A program made the position numbers and the translations under genes. Under the pieces are notes generated by a model that was given only the letters and a program-made list of their open reading frames with translations, was not told the DNA's origin and made no database searches. A stretch of DNA of 54,763 nt. It comes from Staphylococcus coagulans. Lineage in GTDB: Bacteria > Bacillota > Bacilli > Staphylococcales > Staphylococcaceae. Of this stretch, positions 9,722 to 19,640 are shown piece by piece. The first letter of the stretch is position 1; each line of letters begins with the position of its first letter. The stretch lies in contig NZ_PPQN01000017.1 in NCBI RefSeq assembly GCF_002901995.1, positions 1 through 54,763 on the forward strand, in the 5' to 3' direction.

Positions 9722-10516
9722 CTAGTAACCTTTAATAAACTCCAATAATATTGTATCAAATTTGGGTGAATCTTCCACGTGAACTGTATGCCCTACACGC
9801 TCTACAATTTCTAAACTCGCATTAGGTAACGCCACTTTCATTTGATGTGCAATCGATACAAACTTCTCATCCCATTCACCAACAATTAATTGCACAGGTA
9901 ACTCCAAAGTATTCAACTGATTCCATAAGTTCGGCATATGGCCCGTTCCGTAATCTGTTAAAGCTTTAATTAAGCCTGTCGCGTTCTGTGCCATTCTTAA
10001 CTGTCGAACTTGAAGCTGTTTCGCTTCAGGCATCCATTTCTGTGTCTGAAATAATGGCAACTTCTCCCAATCATTCACAAATACTTCGAGCCCTGCAATC
10101 TCAAGTACACGTGCACGTGCTGCATCCACTTGTTGTCGCTCATGACGTGCAACAGGATCTTGAATTCCTGGAGAACCACTTTCGAGTATTAAACCTGACA
10201 ACAATGAAGCATGATTGAGTGCATAATAAAGTGCTACCCGCGCCCCCATTGAATAGCCATGTAAATAAATAGCTTGGCTGTCAAATTGTTGAAGCACTAT
10301 ATGCAATTCAGAAGCAATCCAATCAAAATCCCATTGAATATCTGTAGGAGATTGATCTTGGCCGTGTCCTGGAAGATCAACACAAACTAAGTCCGCTTCT
10401 CTCGTCAATCTCTCGATATGTGAATCAAATGTGCGTTGATCACTAATAAACCCATGTAGCAATACTAAAACCTTGTCGGTCGGTTGTTGTGCCCGATGCC
10501 AATTATAATGTAACAT
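9722..10516 (-). CDS. menH: 2-Succinyl-6-hydroxy-2,4-cyclohexadiene-1-carboxylate synthase (MenH)
   Basis: Alpha/beta hydrolase of 264 residues that eliminates pyruvate from SEPHCHC to give SHCHC in menaquinone synthesis. The nucleophile elbow is [14 protein letters not shown] (Ser), the general-base His is in [11 protein letters not shown], and the oxyanion-hole HGF is in [13 protein letters not shown]. The first 14 bases overlap the end of menD, which points to translational coupling. The assignment from family motifs alone would be generic; the men context makes it firm. Confidence 0.95.
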   Translation of the reverse strand: MLHYNWHRAQQPTDKVLVLLHGFISDQRTFDSHIERLTREADLVCVDLPGHGQDQSPTDIQWDFDWIASELHIVLQQFDSQAIYLHGYSMGARVALYYALNHASLLSGLILESGSPGIQDPVARHERQQVDAARARVLEIAGLEVFVNDWEKLPLFQTQKWMPEAKQLQVRQLRMAQNATGLIKALTDYGTGHMPNLWNQLNTLELPVQLIVGEWDEKFVSIAHQMKVALPNASLEIVERVGHTVHVEDSPKFDTILLEFIKGY

Positions 10517-12173
10517 TTACAATTTCACTCAATTTCTGATAAAGATTTTGATGGGCGTCATAATTTTTTTCACGATTCGTCATCACTTCAAACAATGTTG
10601 GCGTCATCGTCGTCAAATTAGCATACGCAAATGCCTGTAAGTCTTGAATACGCTTAAAATTAAAATCATAAAGCAACGCAGTGTATTCAAAATTCAACCC
10701 TGTAGGTGTCCCGAATAAGCGTTCAAAATGTTGGGAAGCACTCTTTTTCTGTGGTAAATATGAGAAAATACCGCCCCCATCATTATTGAGTAGTACAATA
10801 TTCATATGAATGTCGTTTAGTTTAGACATAAGTAAACCATTCATATCATGGTAAAAGGCAATATCACCAATAAGTAATGTTACTTTTTGATGGACAGCCA
10901 TACCTAAAGCAGTTGAAACAACCCCGTCTATTCCGTTTGCACCTCTATTAGCATAAATACGCCCGCGCTGACTAAAATATAAATTATCAATATCGCGTAT
11001 TGGCATACTATTACTTACAAACAAACAATCTTCATCTGTTAATTTATCCAGTAACTGACTCACATATGCAGACTCATCATTAGCATTTTTTTGATGCTCA
11101 ATAATCGTTAAACGGGCTTGTTCTTCCATATTTTGCCATTGACTTAGCCACATTTTACGATATGTACCAGGCACCTCACCTAAAGCTCTAAAAAAGTCAT
11201 TCGGTGACATTTCAAAAAAGTAATCAGGTTTTTTAGGAAATGCATCTACGTTTGAGCTGTTTTGAACTAAAATTTGATCCGCATCTGTTGTTTTCAACCA
11301 TTGATTTAATTTTTTAGATACGACCGGCTTTCCTACTCTAATAACGAAATCGGCTTCAATTTCAAGTCCAGCACGCAAAAGTAAATCATAGGTTGCAATC
11401 ACATTTGGATGTTGTGTGGCACGTATGCCGTTTAATGCGTCAGCTAGTATCGGTAAATCATACACGGTAGCAAACGTTAAAATTTGTGATATATCTTGAT
11501 GTTGCATATCACCAACGACAATTAAGCCTTTCGCTTGCTTCAATGTTTTTTTAATACTACTTAAATCTATTGCTTTTTGATATTTAGGACGGTCATACGT
11601 CTCTGTTTTCAGTAAGTCTAAACGTGATAAATCAGGTGTAAGCGGCTCGCGAAACGGCAAATTAAAATGGACAGGCCCTTGTTGTGGTCCGTCAAAATAT
11701 TGGCTCGCTTTTTGTATTTGATATGCATTGAATTCAGTCATATGCATCGTACCATCTGCTATTGGCAAATCGCATTGAAACCGAACATAATTTTGAAACA
11801 TCCCCACTTGATTAATGGCTTGTGGTGCCCCTACATTTCGAAGCTCATGTGGTCTATCACTCGTTAATACGATAAGTGGCAGACGACTAATATGGCTTTC
11901 TGCGATGGCAGGGACATAATTCGCAGCCGCAGTACCAGAAGTACATACGATTGCAACTGGACGTTGACTTCCCTTCATTAATCCTAGTGCAAAAAAAGCA
12001 GCACTTCTTTCATCTGGATGAATCCATGTTTTAATTTCAGGGTGACACTCCAACGCCAAAGCGATTGGTGTTGAACGAGAACCTGGACTAATCACGACTT
12101 CTCGCAAGCCATACGCATAGAGCTCAGAAACGAAATGAAAAACTTGTTCTGTTAAATCACTTTGATTAGTCAT
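10503..12173 (-). CDS. menD: SEPHCHC synthase MenD (thiamine diphosphate-dependent)
   Basis: 2-Succinyl-5-enolpyruvyl-6-hydroxy-3-cyclohexene-1-carboxylate synthase, 556 residues, joining isochorismate and 2-oxoglutarate. It has the three-domain ThDP fold: an N-terminal pyrimidine-binding domain ([32 protein letters not shown]), a central domain, and a C-terminal diphosphate-binding domain with the [13 protein letters not shown] metal motif near 440. It overlaps menF by eight bases and menH by 14, so the three are one transcription and translation unit. Confidence 0.97.
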   Translation of the reverse strand: MTNQSDLTEQVFHFVSELYAYGLREVVISPGSRSTPIALALECHPEIKTWIHPDERSAAFFALGLMKGSQRPVAIVCTSGTAAANYVPAIAESHISRLPLIVLTSDRPHELRNVGAPQAINQVGMFQNYVRFQCDLPIADGTMHMTEFNAYQIQKASQYFDGPQQGPVHFNLPFREPLTPDLSRLDLLKTETYDRPKYQKAIDLSSIKKTLKQAKGLIVVGDMQHQDISQILTFATVYDLPILADALNGIRATQHPNVIATYDLLLRAGLEIEADFVIRVGKPVVSKKLNQWLKTTDADQILVQNSSNVDAFPKKPDYFFEMSPNDFFRALGEVPGTYRKMWLSQWQNMEEQARLTIIEHQKNANDESAYVSQLLDKLTDEDCLFVSNSMPIRDIDNLYFSQRGRIYANRGANGIDGVVSTALGMAVHQKVTLLIGDIAFYHDMNGLLMSKLNDIHMNIVLLNNDGGGIFSYLPQKKSASQHFERLFGTPTGLNFEYTALLYDFNFKRIQDLQAFAYANLTTMTPTLFEVMTNREKNYDAHQNLYQKLSEIVNVTL

Positions 12174-13560
12174 ATTCAGTCACCCCTAGTGCCTCCATCA
12201 TTGGTTTAAATTTTAAAGCTGTTTCTGCTACTTCTTCAGCTGCATTAGATTCTTGAACAATACCTGCGCCAGCAAAAAGCAAGGCTTGATGTCGGTTCAT
12301 TAACATCGAACGAATAGCCACAATAAACTCACAATCATCATACATATCAATCATGCCTACAGGTGCCCCATATAAACCACGTGCGCCGAATTCATGCGCT
12401 TCAATATAATCTAATGCACGCGCTTTCGGGTATCCTCCAAGTGCAGGTGTAGGATGCAAGTCGTCTATCAATTCGATATATGATTTTTGTGCAAGTGGAC
12501 CACCCATCTCTGTATATAAATGATATAAATGATCATTTTTTAAAATTTTAGGTTCCTTATTATAATCGACATGTGTCGTAAAAGGTCGTATATCTTCAAG
12601 TATGCTTTCGACTACAATTTCATGCTCAACTAAGTTTTTTGCATCTTTAAGAAAAGCTTCGACATGTGCTTGGTCTAATTTTTCATCATGCGTACGACGA
12701 ATTGTTCCCGCAACGGCTTTGGTAGATAATTCACCGTTTGTAACTTTAAACAATTGTTCCGGTGTTTGAGATATAAAGACATCTTCTTCGGATTCTAAAA
12801 CAAATAGATAACTGTTTTTTTCATTTTGTAACGCCCGATAAAGTATCGTTGGAATACTTAAATCTGCATCAAATTGCACCATACGTCTGCGCGATAACAC
12901 AATTTTTTCATCATGAGCTAACTGTTCTGTTGTCTTTGCAACTAATGCTTCCCACTCATCTTTATATATGTCTTCCATACGTTTCACCGGTGGCGGTGCC
13001 GTATCTTTTATTTCGATTGTTTCTAAATGATTCAATTGATCGAATAGCGCATTAAATTGATCTATAGAAAACGTTTCTTTCTGCACTGTATAGGTTAAAA
13101 ACGTTTCATCGTTTACTTGTGATATTAAAACTTCAGGCAAAATAAAGTGATTCACACCAAAACGGCGCCATTCATCCCCTAGACGCTTTGTAGAAAACTG
13201 AAACCCCCCACAAATTCGCAAATGATGGCGCTCAGAATCAGGATGGATTAGTGCAATGTTGTCTTTAAATTTTTCCCATTCTTTAAAAATAGAGCGTTTA
13301 TTTGTGAAATCATTTTTAATTTTTGTTGCAACACGGTAACCAAAAAAAGCTGTTTTACTATCATTTAACTGAAAGTAAAAACGATCTCCTGCATCTTCTT
13401 TTGACATTTCAAACAACGTGATCGGATCCAATTGTTTTTGCAACTTCACTTCAATCGAAACCCATTGCTGTGTTGTTTGTTTGACCGCATCCATGATTGC
13501 CTGTTCACAGACGTCAACAGTCATCTCATTCTCACTTCTTTCATCATAATCAAGTTTCAT
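12166..13560 (-). CDS. menF: Isochorismate synthase MenF
   Basis: Chorismate-binding enzyme of 464 residues, the first committed step to menaquinone. The conserved C-terminal half contains [63 protein letters not shown] and [13 protein letters not shown], which together hold the Mg2+ ligands and catalytic Lys/Glu region. It is first in the minus-strand men operon and diverges from menA over 135 bp. The ATG is supported by GGAG seven bases upstream. In a stand-alone context PabB/TrpE-type enzymes would be an alternative; the neighbouring menD, menH and menB settle it. Confidence 0.96.
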   Translation of the reverse strand: MKLDYDERSENEMTVDVCEQAIMDAVKQTTQQWVSIEVKLQKQLDPITLFEMSKEDAGDRFYFQLNDSKTAFFGYRVATKIKNDFTNKRSIFKEWEKFKDNIALIHPDSERHHLRICGGFQFSTKRLGDEWRRFGVNHFILPEVLISQVNDETFLTYTVQKETFSIDQFNALFDQLNHLETIEIKDTAPPPVKRMEDIYKDEWEALVAKTTEQLAHDEKIVLSRRRMVQFDADLSIPTILYRALQNEKNSYLFVLESEEDVFISQTPEQLFKVTNGELSTKAVAGTIRRTHDEKLDQAHVEAFLKDAKNLVEHEIVVESILEDIRPFTTHVDYNKEPKILKNDHLYHLYTEMGGPLAQKSYIELIDDLHPTPALGGYPKARALDYIEAHEFGARGLYGAPVGMIDMYDDCEFIVAIRSMLMNRHQALLFAGAGIVQESNAAEEVAETALKFKPMMEALGVTEYD

Positions 13561-13627
13561 CCATTACTCCATTCTAACATTTTTAATCGTCGTTGTGTGC
13601 GCAAGTGCCTTTCCTATAATATTATTA

Positions 13628-13656
13628 TTGATTTAATAGTAAAATTTATTTATAAT
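13628..13656 (+). promoter_or_regulatory. Sigma-A-type promoter of menA
   Basis: TTGATT at 13628-13633, a 17-bp spacer and a perfect TATAAT at 13651-13656 lie about 40 bases before the menA start codon, in the gap shared with the divergent menF operon. Confidence 0.6.
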
Positions 13657-13695
13657 AGCCATGTATTATAAATATTATAAAAAGAGGTTATTGAT

Positions 13696-14634
13696 ATGGC
13701 GACTGAATTTGAAAAACATTCAACATTTCACAAATACTGGCTACTCATGCGCCCACATACACTCACCGCTTCTGTTGTTCCAGTTTTAGTTGGAACTGCA
13801 ACTGCTAAACTTTTTTTATTAGGCAGCGAAGATCATCTACGCTTTAGTCTATTCTTAGCAATGTTGGTCGCTTGCCTACTCATCCAAGCTGCTACGAACA
13901 TGTTTAATGAATACTATGACTTTAAAAAAGGTTTAGATGATCATGAGTCAGTTGGTATCGGTGGTGCCATCGTCCGTAATGGCATGACACCTGAGCACGT
14001 TTTAAGACTCGCACTCATTTTTTACGTCATCGCAGCTTTACTTGGACTTTACTTAGCAATCCAAACTTCATTTTGGTTAATACCTGTTGGACTTTTATGT
14101 ATGGCAGTAGGCTACCTTTACACAGGTGGGCCATTCCCAATCTCATGGACGCCCCTAGGTGAATTATTCTCTGGTGTATTCATGGGGATGATTATTATCG
14201 TCATCGCATTTTACATACAAACAGGCAACCTGCAAAACTATGCTTTTTGGATTAGCATTCCAATTGTAATTACTATCGGCCTCATTAATATGGCTAATAA
14301 TATTCGTGACCGCGTCAAAGACAAACAAAGTGGTCGTCGTACATTGCCTATTTTATTAGGCAAACGTGGCTCGCTTATTTTTATGGCAGCATGCTATATT
14401 TTAGCATATCTATTCGTGATTTATACGGCACTTTTCAAAGATGGTGGATCTCTCTTCTATTTACTTGCACTATTAAGTTTTCCACTGCCAATCAAAGTTT
14501 ATCGCCGTTTTAAAAAGAACGATACACCACAAACGATGATGCCGGCAATGGCAGCAGCAGGAAAAACAAATACATTTTTCGGTGTTTTGTATGCATTAGG
14601 CATTTATATCAGCGCTTTACTGGGTGGCGTATAA
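13696..14634 (+). CDS. menA: 1,4-Dihydroxy-2-naphthoate polyprenyltransferase MenA
   Basis: UbiA-family membrane prenyltransferase of 312 residues that attaches the isoprenoid tail to dihydroxynaphthoate at the cytoplasmic membrane. Of the two Asp-rich motifs, the first appears as NMFNEYYDFKKGLDDHE and the second as NNIRDRVKDKQSGRRTLP; both coordinate Mg-diphosphate in the family. About eight to nine hydrophobic helices are visible. It is divergent from the other men genes and has its own promoter and an imperfect terminator. Confidence 0.96.
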   Translation: MATEFEKHSTFHKYWLLMRPHTLTASVVPVLVGTATAKLFLLGSEDHLRFSLFLAMLVACLLIQAATNMFNEYYDFKKGLDDHESVGIGGAIVRNGMTPEHVLRLALIFYVIAALLGLYLAIQTSFWLIPVGLLCMAVGYLYTGGPFPISWTPLGELFSGVFMGMIIIVIAFYIQTGNLQNYAFWISIPIVITIGLINMANNIRDRVKDKQSGRRTLPILLGKRGSLIFMAACYILAYLFVIYTALFKDGGSLFYLLALLSFPLPIKVYRRFKKNDTPQTMMPAMAAAGKTNTFFGVLYALGIYISALLGGV

Positions 14635-14682
14635 AACATCCAGTACGCATTCATTTTATGTGATGTATTTTTAAATCACGAC

Positions 14683-14748
14683 GGGTGTGGAAGTACGAAA
14701 TCTCGCTTCAATCATGAGATTTCACTTCCCACCTTTTTCTTTTTTTCA
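14683..14748 (+). terminator. Terminator of menA
   Basis: An imperfect long stem, GGTGTGGAAGTACGAAATCTC pairing with GAGATTTCACTTCCCACC, is followed by a long T-rich tract. No comparable run exists on the other strand. Confidence 0.8.
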
Positions 14749-14808
14749 AAAGTCTCTTGTAGACTATCAATTTCATTGTAATGATATATAGCGATATATA
14801 CAAATGTT

Positions 14809-15579
14809 TTAATCCGCTTTAATTTGAATTAACTGATGGCGATAATTAAAAAATTGTCGATAGCTTAAATAAGTTGCAACAAGCGCTGAAATAATCGTTG
14901 CCGTTGTATGAATAAAAACAACCATGAGTTGAAATTTAATCGCTTGTAAAGGTGGGACGCCAGCAATAATAAGCCCAGTCATCATTCCTGGAATAGAGAC
15001 TAGCCCGTATGTTTTTACTGAGTCAATTGTCGGAACAATTGCCACTTTAATACTCTCCCTAATTGCCTCTTTTGCAGCTAATGAAGGTCCCGCACCTAAC
15101 GATAATTTTGCCTCAATAGATTCTGTCTCTTTCGTAAAAATCCGATCTAAATTTTGATAACTCAAATTAATCGCAATCATTCCATTACTCCCTACCATAC
15201 CAGCAACCGGAATAATTTCATTCGGCTTAAAGCTTATCGCACCTGTTAACAGAACGCCTCCTAAAGAAAGGACAGCACCTGTCATTATTCCAGCAAACGA
15301 AACCCAAAAAACATGATGCATGATTTTTGAAGCACGTTTTCGCGTATTCGCTGCAGCATTAATCATAATGACTACTATTAAAGCGATAACAATCCATACT
15401 TGTTCTAATTTGAAGACAAATTCTAACAAATAACCAATAATGACCAACTGAATCACTGCACGTATCGCAGCAACAATTAAATCTTTCGCGATGTGCAATC
15501 TTTCTTTAAAAGAAATTAGTATCGGAATCAATAACAATAAAGACGTTAACAACAAAGAAGTTGTACTCATCATAATCAT
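14809..15579 (-). CDS. fetB: FetB-type ABC permease (UPF0014), metal exporter subunit
   Basis: Membrane subunit of 256 residues with about seven hydrophobic segments. It carries the UPF0014 hallmarks IPVAGMVGSNGMIAINLSYQNL and the LSLGAGPSLAAKEAIRESIKVAIVPTIDSVKTYGLVSIPGMMTG region. In Escherichia coli the FetAB pair exports iron and eases peroxide stress; the same role here is inference. It overlaps the ATPase gene by four bases. Confidence 0.88.
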   Translation of the reverse strand: MIMMSTTSLLLTSLLLLIPILISFKERLHIAKDLIVAAIRAVIQLVIIGYLLEFVFKLEQVWIVIALIVVIMINAAANTRKRASKIMHHVFWVSFAGIMTGAVLSLGGVLLTGAISFKPNEIIPVAGMVGSNGMIAINLSYQNLDRIFTKETESIEAKLSLGAGPSLAAKEAIRESIKVAIVPTIDSVKTYGLVSIPGMMTGLIIAGVPPLQAIKFQLMVVFIHTTATIISALVATYLSYRQFFNYRHQLIQIKAD

Positions 15580-16220
15580 TGTTCCTCCTTTGTGATGGTG
15601 CCGTTTGTAATTTCAAGTTGTCGATGAAAATGACGGTGACTTTGCTCTGTATTATGTGTAATCCACATCACAGACATTCCTTCTTTGACTAAATCAAAAA
15701 TAAACTTTTCGATTTTTTTGCTATTAATATCATCTAATGCACTCGTTGCTTCATCCAGTAAAAGCAAATCTGGTTTGAACATCAATTGACGCGCGATTGT
15801 CACGCGCTGTTTTTCACCGCCGGACATGTGATGAACAGAGTCTGAAAGTTTATACTTTTTCAACCCCATCGCATCCAATAAAAATTTCGCACGGGATTTA
15901 TCAAATTCTTCTTTTCGTGCGTGCGATGGAAAAATGAGGTTATCTCGTATCGTATCACCAAAGAGTTCAACCGATTGTGGTAAATAACTAATTCTTTGTC
16001 TTAAAGCTTCTGGTTCGTATGTTTCGTAAGGCTCATTTTTAAACTGTATCGTTCCTTCCGTTGGACTAATCAAATCAGCTACTATTCTTAATAGTGTACT
16101 TTTTCCGCTGCCAGAAGGTCCTACAACCGCAATCGCTTCACCTTGATCTACACGGAAACTGACATGATCTAAAATTCGCTGATCATCGATACAGTAACTC
16201 ACATTTTTCACGTCAAGCAT
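15576..16220 (-). CDS. fetA: FetA-type ABC transporter ATPase
   Basis: Nucleotide-binding protein of 214 residues with Walker A GPSGSGKST, signature MSGGEKQRV, Walker B LLLLDEATSALD and the H-loop His in WITHNTEQ. It powers the adjacent FetB-type permease, with overlapping stop and start codons (4 bp). An eight-base overlap with the upstream GNAT gene makes a three-gene operon. Confidence 0.9.
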   Translation of the reverse strand: MLDVKNVSYCIDDQRILDHVSFRVDQGEAIAVVGPSGSGKSTLLRIVADLISPTEGTIQFKNEPYETYEPEALRQRISYLPQSVELFGDTIRDNLIFPSHARKEEFDKSRAKFLLDAMGLKKYKLSDSVHHMSGGEKQRVTIARQLMFKPDLLLLDEATSALDDINSKKIEKFIFDLVKEGMSVMWITHNTEQSHRHFHRQLEITNGTITKEEQ

Positions 16221-16788
16221 CTATTTTGTTCCCACCTTTATATTTCATATAGCGATAACGATGACCGTACAACATTTTATCTTTTACTGTTTCAAAGCCC
16301 ATTTTTCGATAGAGTTGATATGCCTTTTCATTGATATATTCACAATTTAACCCCCATGTAGCATGATTATCAGATGATAAAAGATAGCGCATTAACTGAC
16401 GCGCAATACCACGTCCTCGAAACTCAGGAAATGTCGCAATTGATTCAATATAAATATCACCTTCATCTGCCTCTAACACAGGTAAAGGCGTCGTATGTTC
16501 AAGTTCAATAGGCGTATCAAACTGTAAACGCTCCCATTCTTTTTCATATTGTGCTTCATTTTTCCCAGGATATGCCACAATCATACCTGCTACTTGTTGG
16601 TTCACCTCACAGACATGAACATGTGCCAATGCATTTCGATAATGTACATCCGTAATACTTTTCATCAGTGCATGGATGACGGTCGATTTAGCATAACGTT
16701 GCACAATTTCCAATTCCATATCTTGCCATATCATGTAGGTCAATTCCGCAATCGCATGTACGTCTTCATATGTTGCTTTTCTAATCAT
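16213..16788 (-). CDS. GNAT family N-acetyltransferase
   Basis: Soluble protein of 191 residues starting MIRKATYEDVHAIAEL. The acetyl-CoA binding motif A is ESIATFPEFRGRGIARQLMRYLL, followed by the usual C-terminal NEKAYQLYRKMGFETVKDKM. The substrate is unknown. I use the ATG at 16788 because an AGGTGTGGAG site lies just upstream; the alternative GTG at 16800 lies within that site. It heads the fet operon, so co-expression with metal export is expected, although no functional link is evident. Confidence 0.85.
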   Translation of the reverse strand: MIRKATYEDVHAIAELTYMIWQDMELEIVQRYAKSTVIHALMKSITDVHYRNALAHVHVCEVNQQVAGMIVAYPGKNEAQYEKEWERLQFDTPIELEHTTPLPVLEADEGDIYIESIATFPEFRGRGIARQLMRYLLSSDNHATWGLNCEYINEKAYQLYRKMGFETVKDKMLYGHRYRYMKYKGGNKIDA

Positions 16789-16891
16789 AATTCTCCACAC
16801 CTCTTCTATGTAATCCCTTTATATTTTAGTCTATATAACGCAAGATTTAAAATAAATAATTTAAATTAGCAAATATACGTTCTAATTTTAC

Positions 16892-16920
16892 TTCACAAAA
16901 CAGAACGTATGTTCTATAAT
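16892..16920 (+). promoter_or_regulatory. SOS promoter: LexA box between -35 and -10 of the YolD-like gene
   Basis: TTCACA (16892-16897) and TATAAT (16915-16920) are 17 bp apart, and the spacer holds the perfect palindrome AGAACGTATGTTCT (16902-16915), which fits the Gram-positive LexA consensus GAAC-N4-GTTC. A further ACGTTCT half-site lies at about 16878-16884. Repression by LexA and induction by DNA damage are inferred from this layout. Confidence 0.8.
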
Positions 16921-16939
16921 TGATGTGAGGTGATTTCCA

Positions 16940-17350
16940 ATGAAAGATAAAACACTGCCGACTGCGTATCAATCTGAAACTGATTATCGAAAGATTCCTA
17001 GACAATATTTAAATACGAGCATCCCTAAAGGACGCGGTATTGTGAAATGGGCGCCCTTTGCGACACTACCCGAACAATTTTCAGAGATTAAACAATTCGA
17101 AGCCAATCAACTAAAAATCGACCGCCCAGATTTAAGCGAAGATCAAATCAACGAAATCAATCAAATGTTGCATTTTAAAATTGCTAAAAACGCCTTCACT
17201 CAAATTAGCTATTGGCGTTCTGGACAGATTCATACCATTCAAGGCTACATTGCAAGCATTAACACATTAGAAAATATATTGGTCATTGCGAATGAACGAC
17301 GTACCGATCAACTCACAATTGGCTTAAATGAACTTTACGGCGTCGAATAA
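16940..17350 (+). CDS. YolD-like protein, SOS-regulated
   Basis: Small soluble protein of 136 residues. GIVKWAPFATLPEQFSEIKQFEANQ matches the core of the YolD-like family (the WxPFxxLPEQ motif), and the C-terminal IQGYIASINTLENILVI resembles the SH3-like part of these proteins. In Bacillus, YolD-like genes pair with Y-family DNA polymerase genes under LexA control and are thought to modulate them. Here the gene stands alone: no umuC/dinB-type gene follows within the window, but the LexA box is intact. The GAGGTG site before the ATG supports the start. Confidence 0.85.
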   Translation: MKDKTLPTAYQSETDYRKIPRQYLNTSIPKGRGIVKWAPFATLPEQFSEIKQFEANQLKIDRPDLSEDQINEINQMLHFKIAKNAFTQISYWRSGQIHTIQGYIASINTLENILVIANERRTDQLTIGLNELYGVE

Positions 17351-17554
17351 TATAAAATAAAAATAATCCTATCGTTAAGAAAACCATCACGATAATTCAT
17401 CTTGCTACTCATACATTAAAATGCACGTCATCTCGCGTGTCCTACATTAATATACCCGAAATTTTGGCAATTATTTTATTTTCTACATATTTATTACAAT
17501 AAAAAAAGAAACCATGAGACACTATATTTGATATTAGGCAGTACGAAATGAGCA
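17351..17554. other. Non-coding junction at the left edge of the integrase-linked remnant
   Basis: About 200 AT-rich bases with no convincing open frame and no copy of the tRNA-Ser 3' end, so the left attachment site of the element cannot be located here. A run of seven A's near 17502-17508 is the only notable feature. Confidence 0.4.
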
Positions 17555-17994
17555 CACAATTTTTATAACGTATTCAAAGATGACCATATCGACATCAAGG
17601 ACAAATATAATCGGTAACTTCAAAGGATTTTATGACAACGACGTTATTCTTGTTGATAGAAAGCTTAAAAACCTATCAGAAGCACGAAATTTTAGCCGAA
17701 GAAATTGCACATTATAAAATTTCTGCAGGTAACATCTTAGATCAATCTAATATACTTAATTGTAAATTCGAATTAAAAGCGCGACGCCATGCAAATGAAT
17801 CAGTGATTACATTGCAAGGCTTAATAAACGCTTTTGATTATAGTGTGCAAAATATTTATGATTTAGCTACATATAAAGATTTTGTACTAGATACCATACA
17901 ACATTACAAACAAAAATACGGTTTAAGAACTCGATATGGTAAATACATAATAGAGTTTGAACCATTAATAATATATAAAAATTTAGAAACCTGA
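17555..17994 (+). pseudogene. ImmA/IrrE-type metallopeptidase remnant, frameshifted twice
   Basis: Three successive frames give one M78-family (phage ImmA) protein: NVFKDDHIDIKDKYN, then after a shift near 17613 FKGFYDNDVILVDRKLKNLSE, then after a shift near 17683 ILAEEIAHYKISAGNILDQ followed by the typical KARRHANES and YKQKYGLRTRYGKYIIEFEPL tail. The EEIAHY helix is the phage form of the zinc motif. The open frame from the ATG at 17632 covers only the last 120 residues and has an N-terminus that is not family-like. In phages ImmA cleaves the ImmR/CI-type repressor; this copy is presumably dead, and no repressor gene is present. Confidence 0.8.
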
Positions 17995-18044
17995 TTAAAT
18001 CGCTTTATGCGTTTTATATAAATACTACGAAGGGGGCATTATCA

Positions 18045-18680
18045 ATGTCTGATATGAACGAACAAGAAAGACAACGACAATGGGCTGAATTCCAAGAATT
18101 TCAGAAGCAACAAAACAAGAAAGGTAAAAAGAAATGGCTATGGGGCTGTGGTGGCTGTTTAATTCTGTTGATTATCGGTATAATAATTCTTTTTGCAGTA
18201 GCCAATGCCTTTTTTAAAGGCTTTGATGAAGAACTAAATGGCACTAAAGAAGAACAACAACAAAGAAAAGATAATACCAAAAAGGTTTTTAAAGTTGGGG
18301 ACTCAATTAAAGGAGATGGAGTAACTTATACTTTAGATAGTGTAGAGTACGCAGATACTTCAAGCGAAGACGCTTCAGCACCTGAAAATGGGATTGCTTT
18401 AAAAGTGAATGTGAGTTTTAAAAACGAAAACGATCAACAGGTATTAGTTGATAATGCTGATTTTTCTATGAAAGTTAACGGCAAAAATTTTGAAGAGTGG
18501 TATGGTTCGGGAGATACAAATGGAACTTTTACGCATCAACTAAATGAAGATAATACGGCTACCGGCTATATCTATTATGATGTACCTGATGCAGATAGCT
18601 ACACCTTAGAACTTAATGCTGTGCCTGATTTAAATCAAGTAAAAGGCAAGTGGAAGATACAAAAAACAGATATTAAATAA
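18045..18680 (+). CDS. Phage-type membrane-anchored DUF4352-like protein
   Basis: Protein of 211 residues: a charged N-terminus (about 1-27), one transmembrane segment (about 30-53, starting WLWGCGGCLILL) and an extracellular domain with the DUF4352 pattern (VFKVGDSIKGDGVTYTLDSVEYAD, then GIALKVNVSFKNENDQ). Proteins of this kind are common in the lysogeny modules of staphylococcal phages, next to immA and the integrase; a role in superinfection exclusion is often suggested, not shown here. AAGGGGGC precedes the ATG and a terminator follows the stop. Confidence 0.75.
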   Translation: MSDMNEQERQRQWAEFQEFQKQQNKKGKKKWLWGCGGCLILLIIGIIILFAVANAFFKGFDEELNGTKEEQQQRKDNTKKVFKVGDSIKGDGVTYTLDSVEYADTSSEDASAPENGIALKVNVSFKNENDQQVLVDNADFSMKVNGKNFEEWYGSGDTNGTFTHQLNEDNTATGYIYYDVPDADSYTLELNAVPDLNQVKGKWKIQKTDIK

Positions 18681-18709
18681 AAAGGTAGCACGCCTACCTT
18701 TTTATTTTA
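18681..18709 (+). terminator. Terminator after the DUF4352-like gene
   Basis: The 8-bp stem AAAGGTAG/CTACCTTT, with a short CACGC loop and a T-rich tail, starts at the stop codon. Confidence 0.85.
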
Positions 18710-18758
18710 GCGCCCTTGTGGCTCTATATGTAGAAACTATTTTTAAGGAGTGTAAAAT

Positions 18759-19640
18759 ATGGATATAAAGACAATGAAAAATAGCTATATGAACGGATAC
18801 AAAACTCAAGCGTTTCACTACGATTTTTTAGGCGACGATATTCAAAACGCTTTTCCTTTAATGAAATTTGAAAAATACTTAACTTTTATTTTTTTCGAAG
18901 TCGATAAAGATGTTTTTGATGCTCCAAATTTTTTAGTTATAGTTGACAACTATAACTACCCTGAAGAAACAATAAAAGTGAGACAAGAGGATTATAAAAA
19001 TATAAAAAGATTCTTGATGGATAGTGAAAAACGTAAAAGATTCGAATTTTTCATCGAACACTGTTATGAAGAAATGTCGTCTAAAAAAGTTTTTAAAATT
19101 GTACCTATTCATTTGATCCATAATAACGATTTAACATTAAATGGAAAGTTTGAAGCAGACAGAGACTACGAAGAGTGGTCAGATGAAAACAAAACTCATC
19201 TAGATAATTACAATCATGATAAGGTTAGCCCCTATTCCCATTTAGACTACGAGGGACTAATATTAAACTTCGATAGCCAAAAATACAATAGTGATTTCTC
19301 ATATCAAATGGAACAAGCTAACGAATGTTACAAACGTAAATTATTTTTGCCTGCCGCTGCTACGTTAAGTGTTGCATTAGAGACTTTGCTAATGGCTATA
19401 TGCGATAAAGAAAACGTTAAATTGAAAAGTAAAGACACCAACGATACCATGATGAACTACTTAGGTCAACGATTACTAAGTGAAGGAAAGATAAACTATA
19501 GAATGCATAAAAGGATTGATATTACTTATTCCTTAAGAAATTCCGTTTCACATTCAAATCCAGGAGAAGTTTCAAAGGCAGATTGCCAAATAATATTATC
19601 TTGTATAAAAATTCTAATAGACGAACACTATTCAAAATAA
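18759..19640 (+). CDS. Uncharacterised protein with C-terminal HEPN-like domain
   Basis: Cytosolic protein of 293 residues, no signal or membrane segment. The first 180 residues are Asp/Glu/Tyr-rich and match nothing I recognise. The C-terminal part (about 187-290) is predicted helical: a first helix CYKRKLFLPAAATLSVALET, a charged middle, and LRNSVSHSNPGEVSK, in which R260, N261 and H265 form the R-N-x3-H motif of HEPN ribonuclease and DUF4145-type domains. Such domains are frequent in abortive-infection and toxin systems, and position between immA and the integrase is a common place for phage-borne defence genes. A nuclease role is inference only. AAGGAG precedes the ATG; its end overlaps a minus-strand gene. 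Confidence 0.7.
   Translation: MDIKTMKNSYMNGYKTQAFHYDFLGDDIQNAFPLMKFEKYLTFIFFEVDKDVFDAPNFLVIVDNYNYPEETIKVRQEDYKNIKRFLMDSEKRKRFEFFIEHCYEEMSSKKVFKIVPIHLIHNNDLTLNGKFEADRDYEEWSDENKTHLDNYNHDKVSPYSHLDYEGLILNFDSQKYNSDFSYQMEQANECYKRKLFLPAAATLSVALETLLMAICDKENVKLKSKDTNDTMMNYLGQRLLSEGKINYRMHKRIDITYSLRNSVSHSNPGEVSKADCQIILSCIKILIDEHYSK

Noticed and set aside
10503..10516. menD-menH overlap considered as a frameshift
   Set aside because: Both proteins are full length with proper ends; a normal translational overlap.
17351..17554. Left attachment site of the integrase element
   Set aside because: No repeat of the tRNA-Ser 3' end found in the region; cannot be supported.
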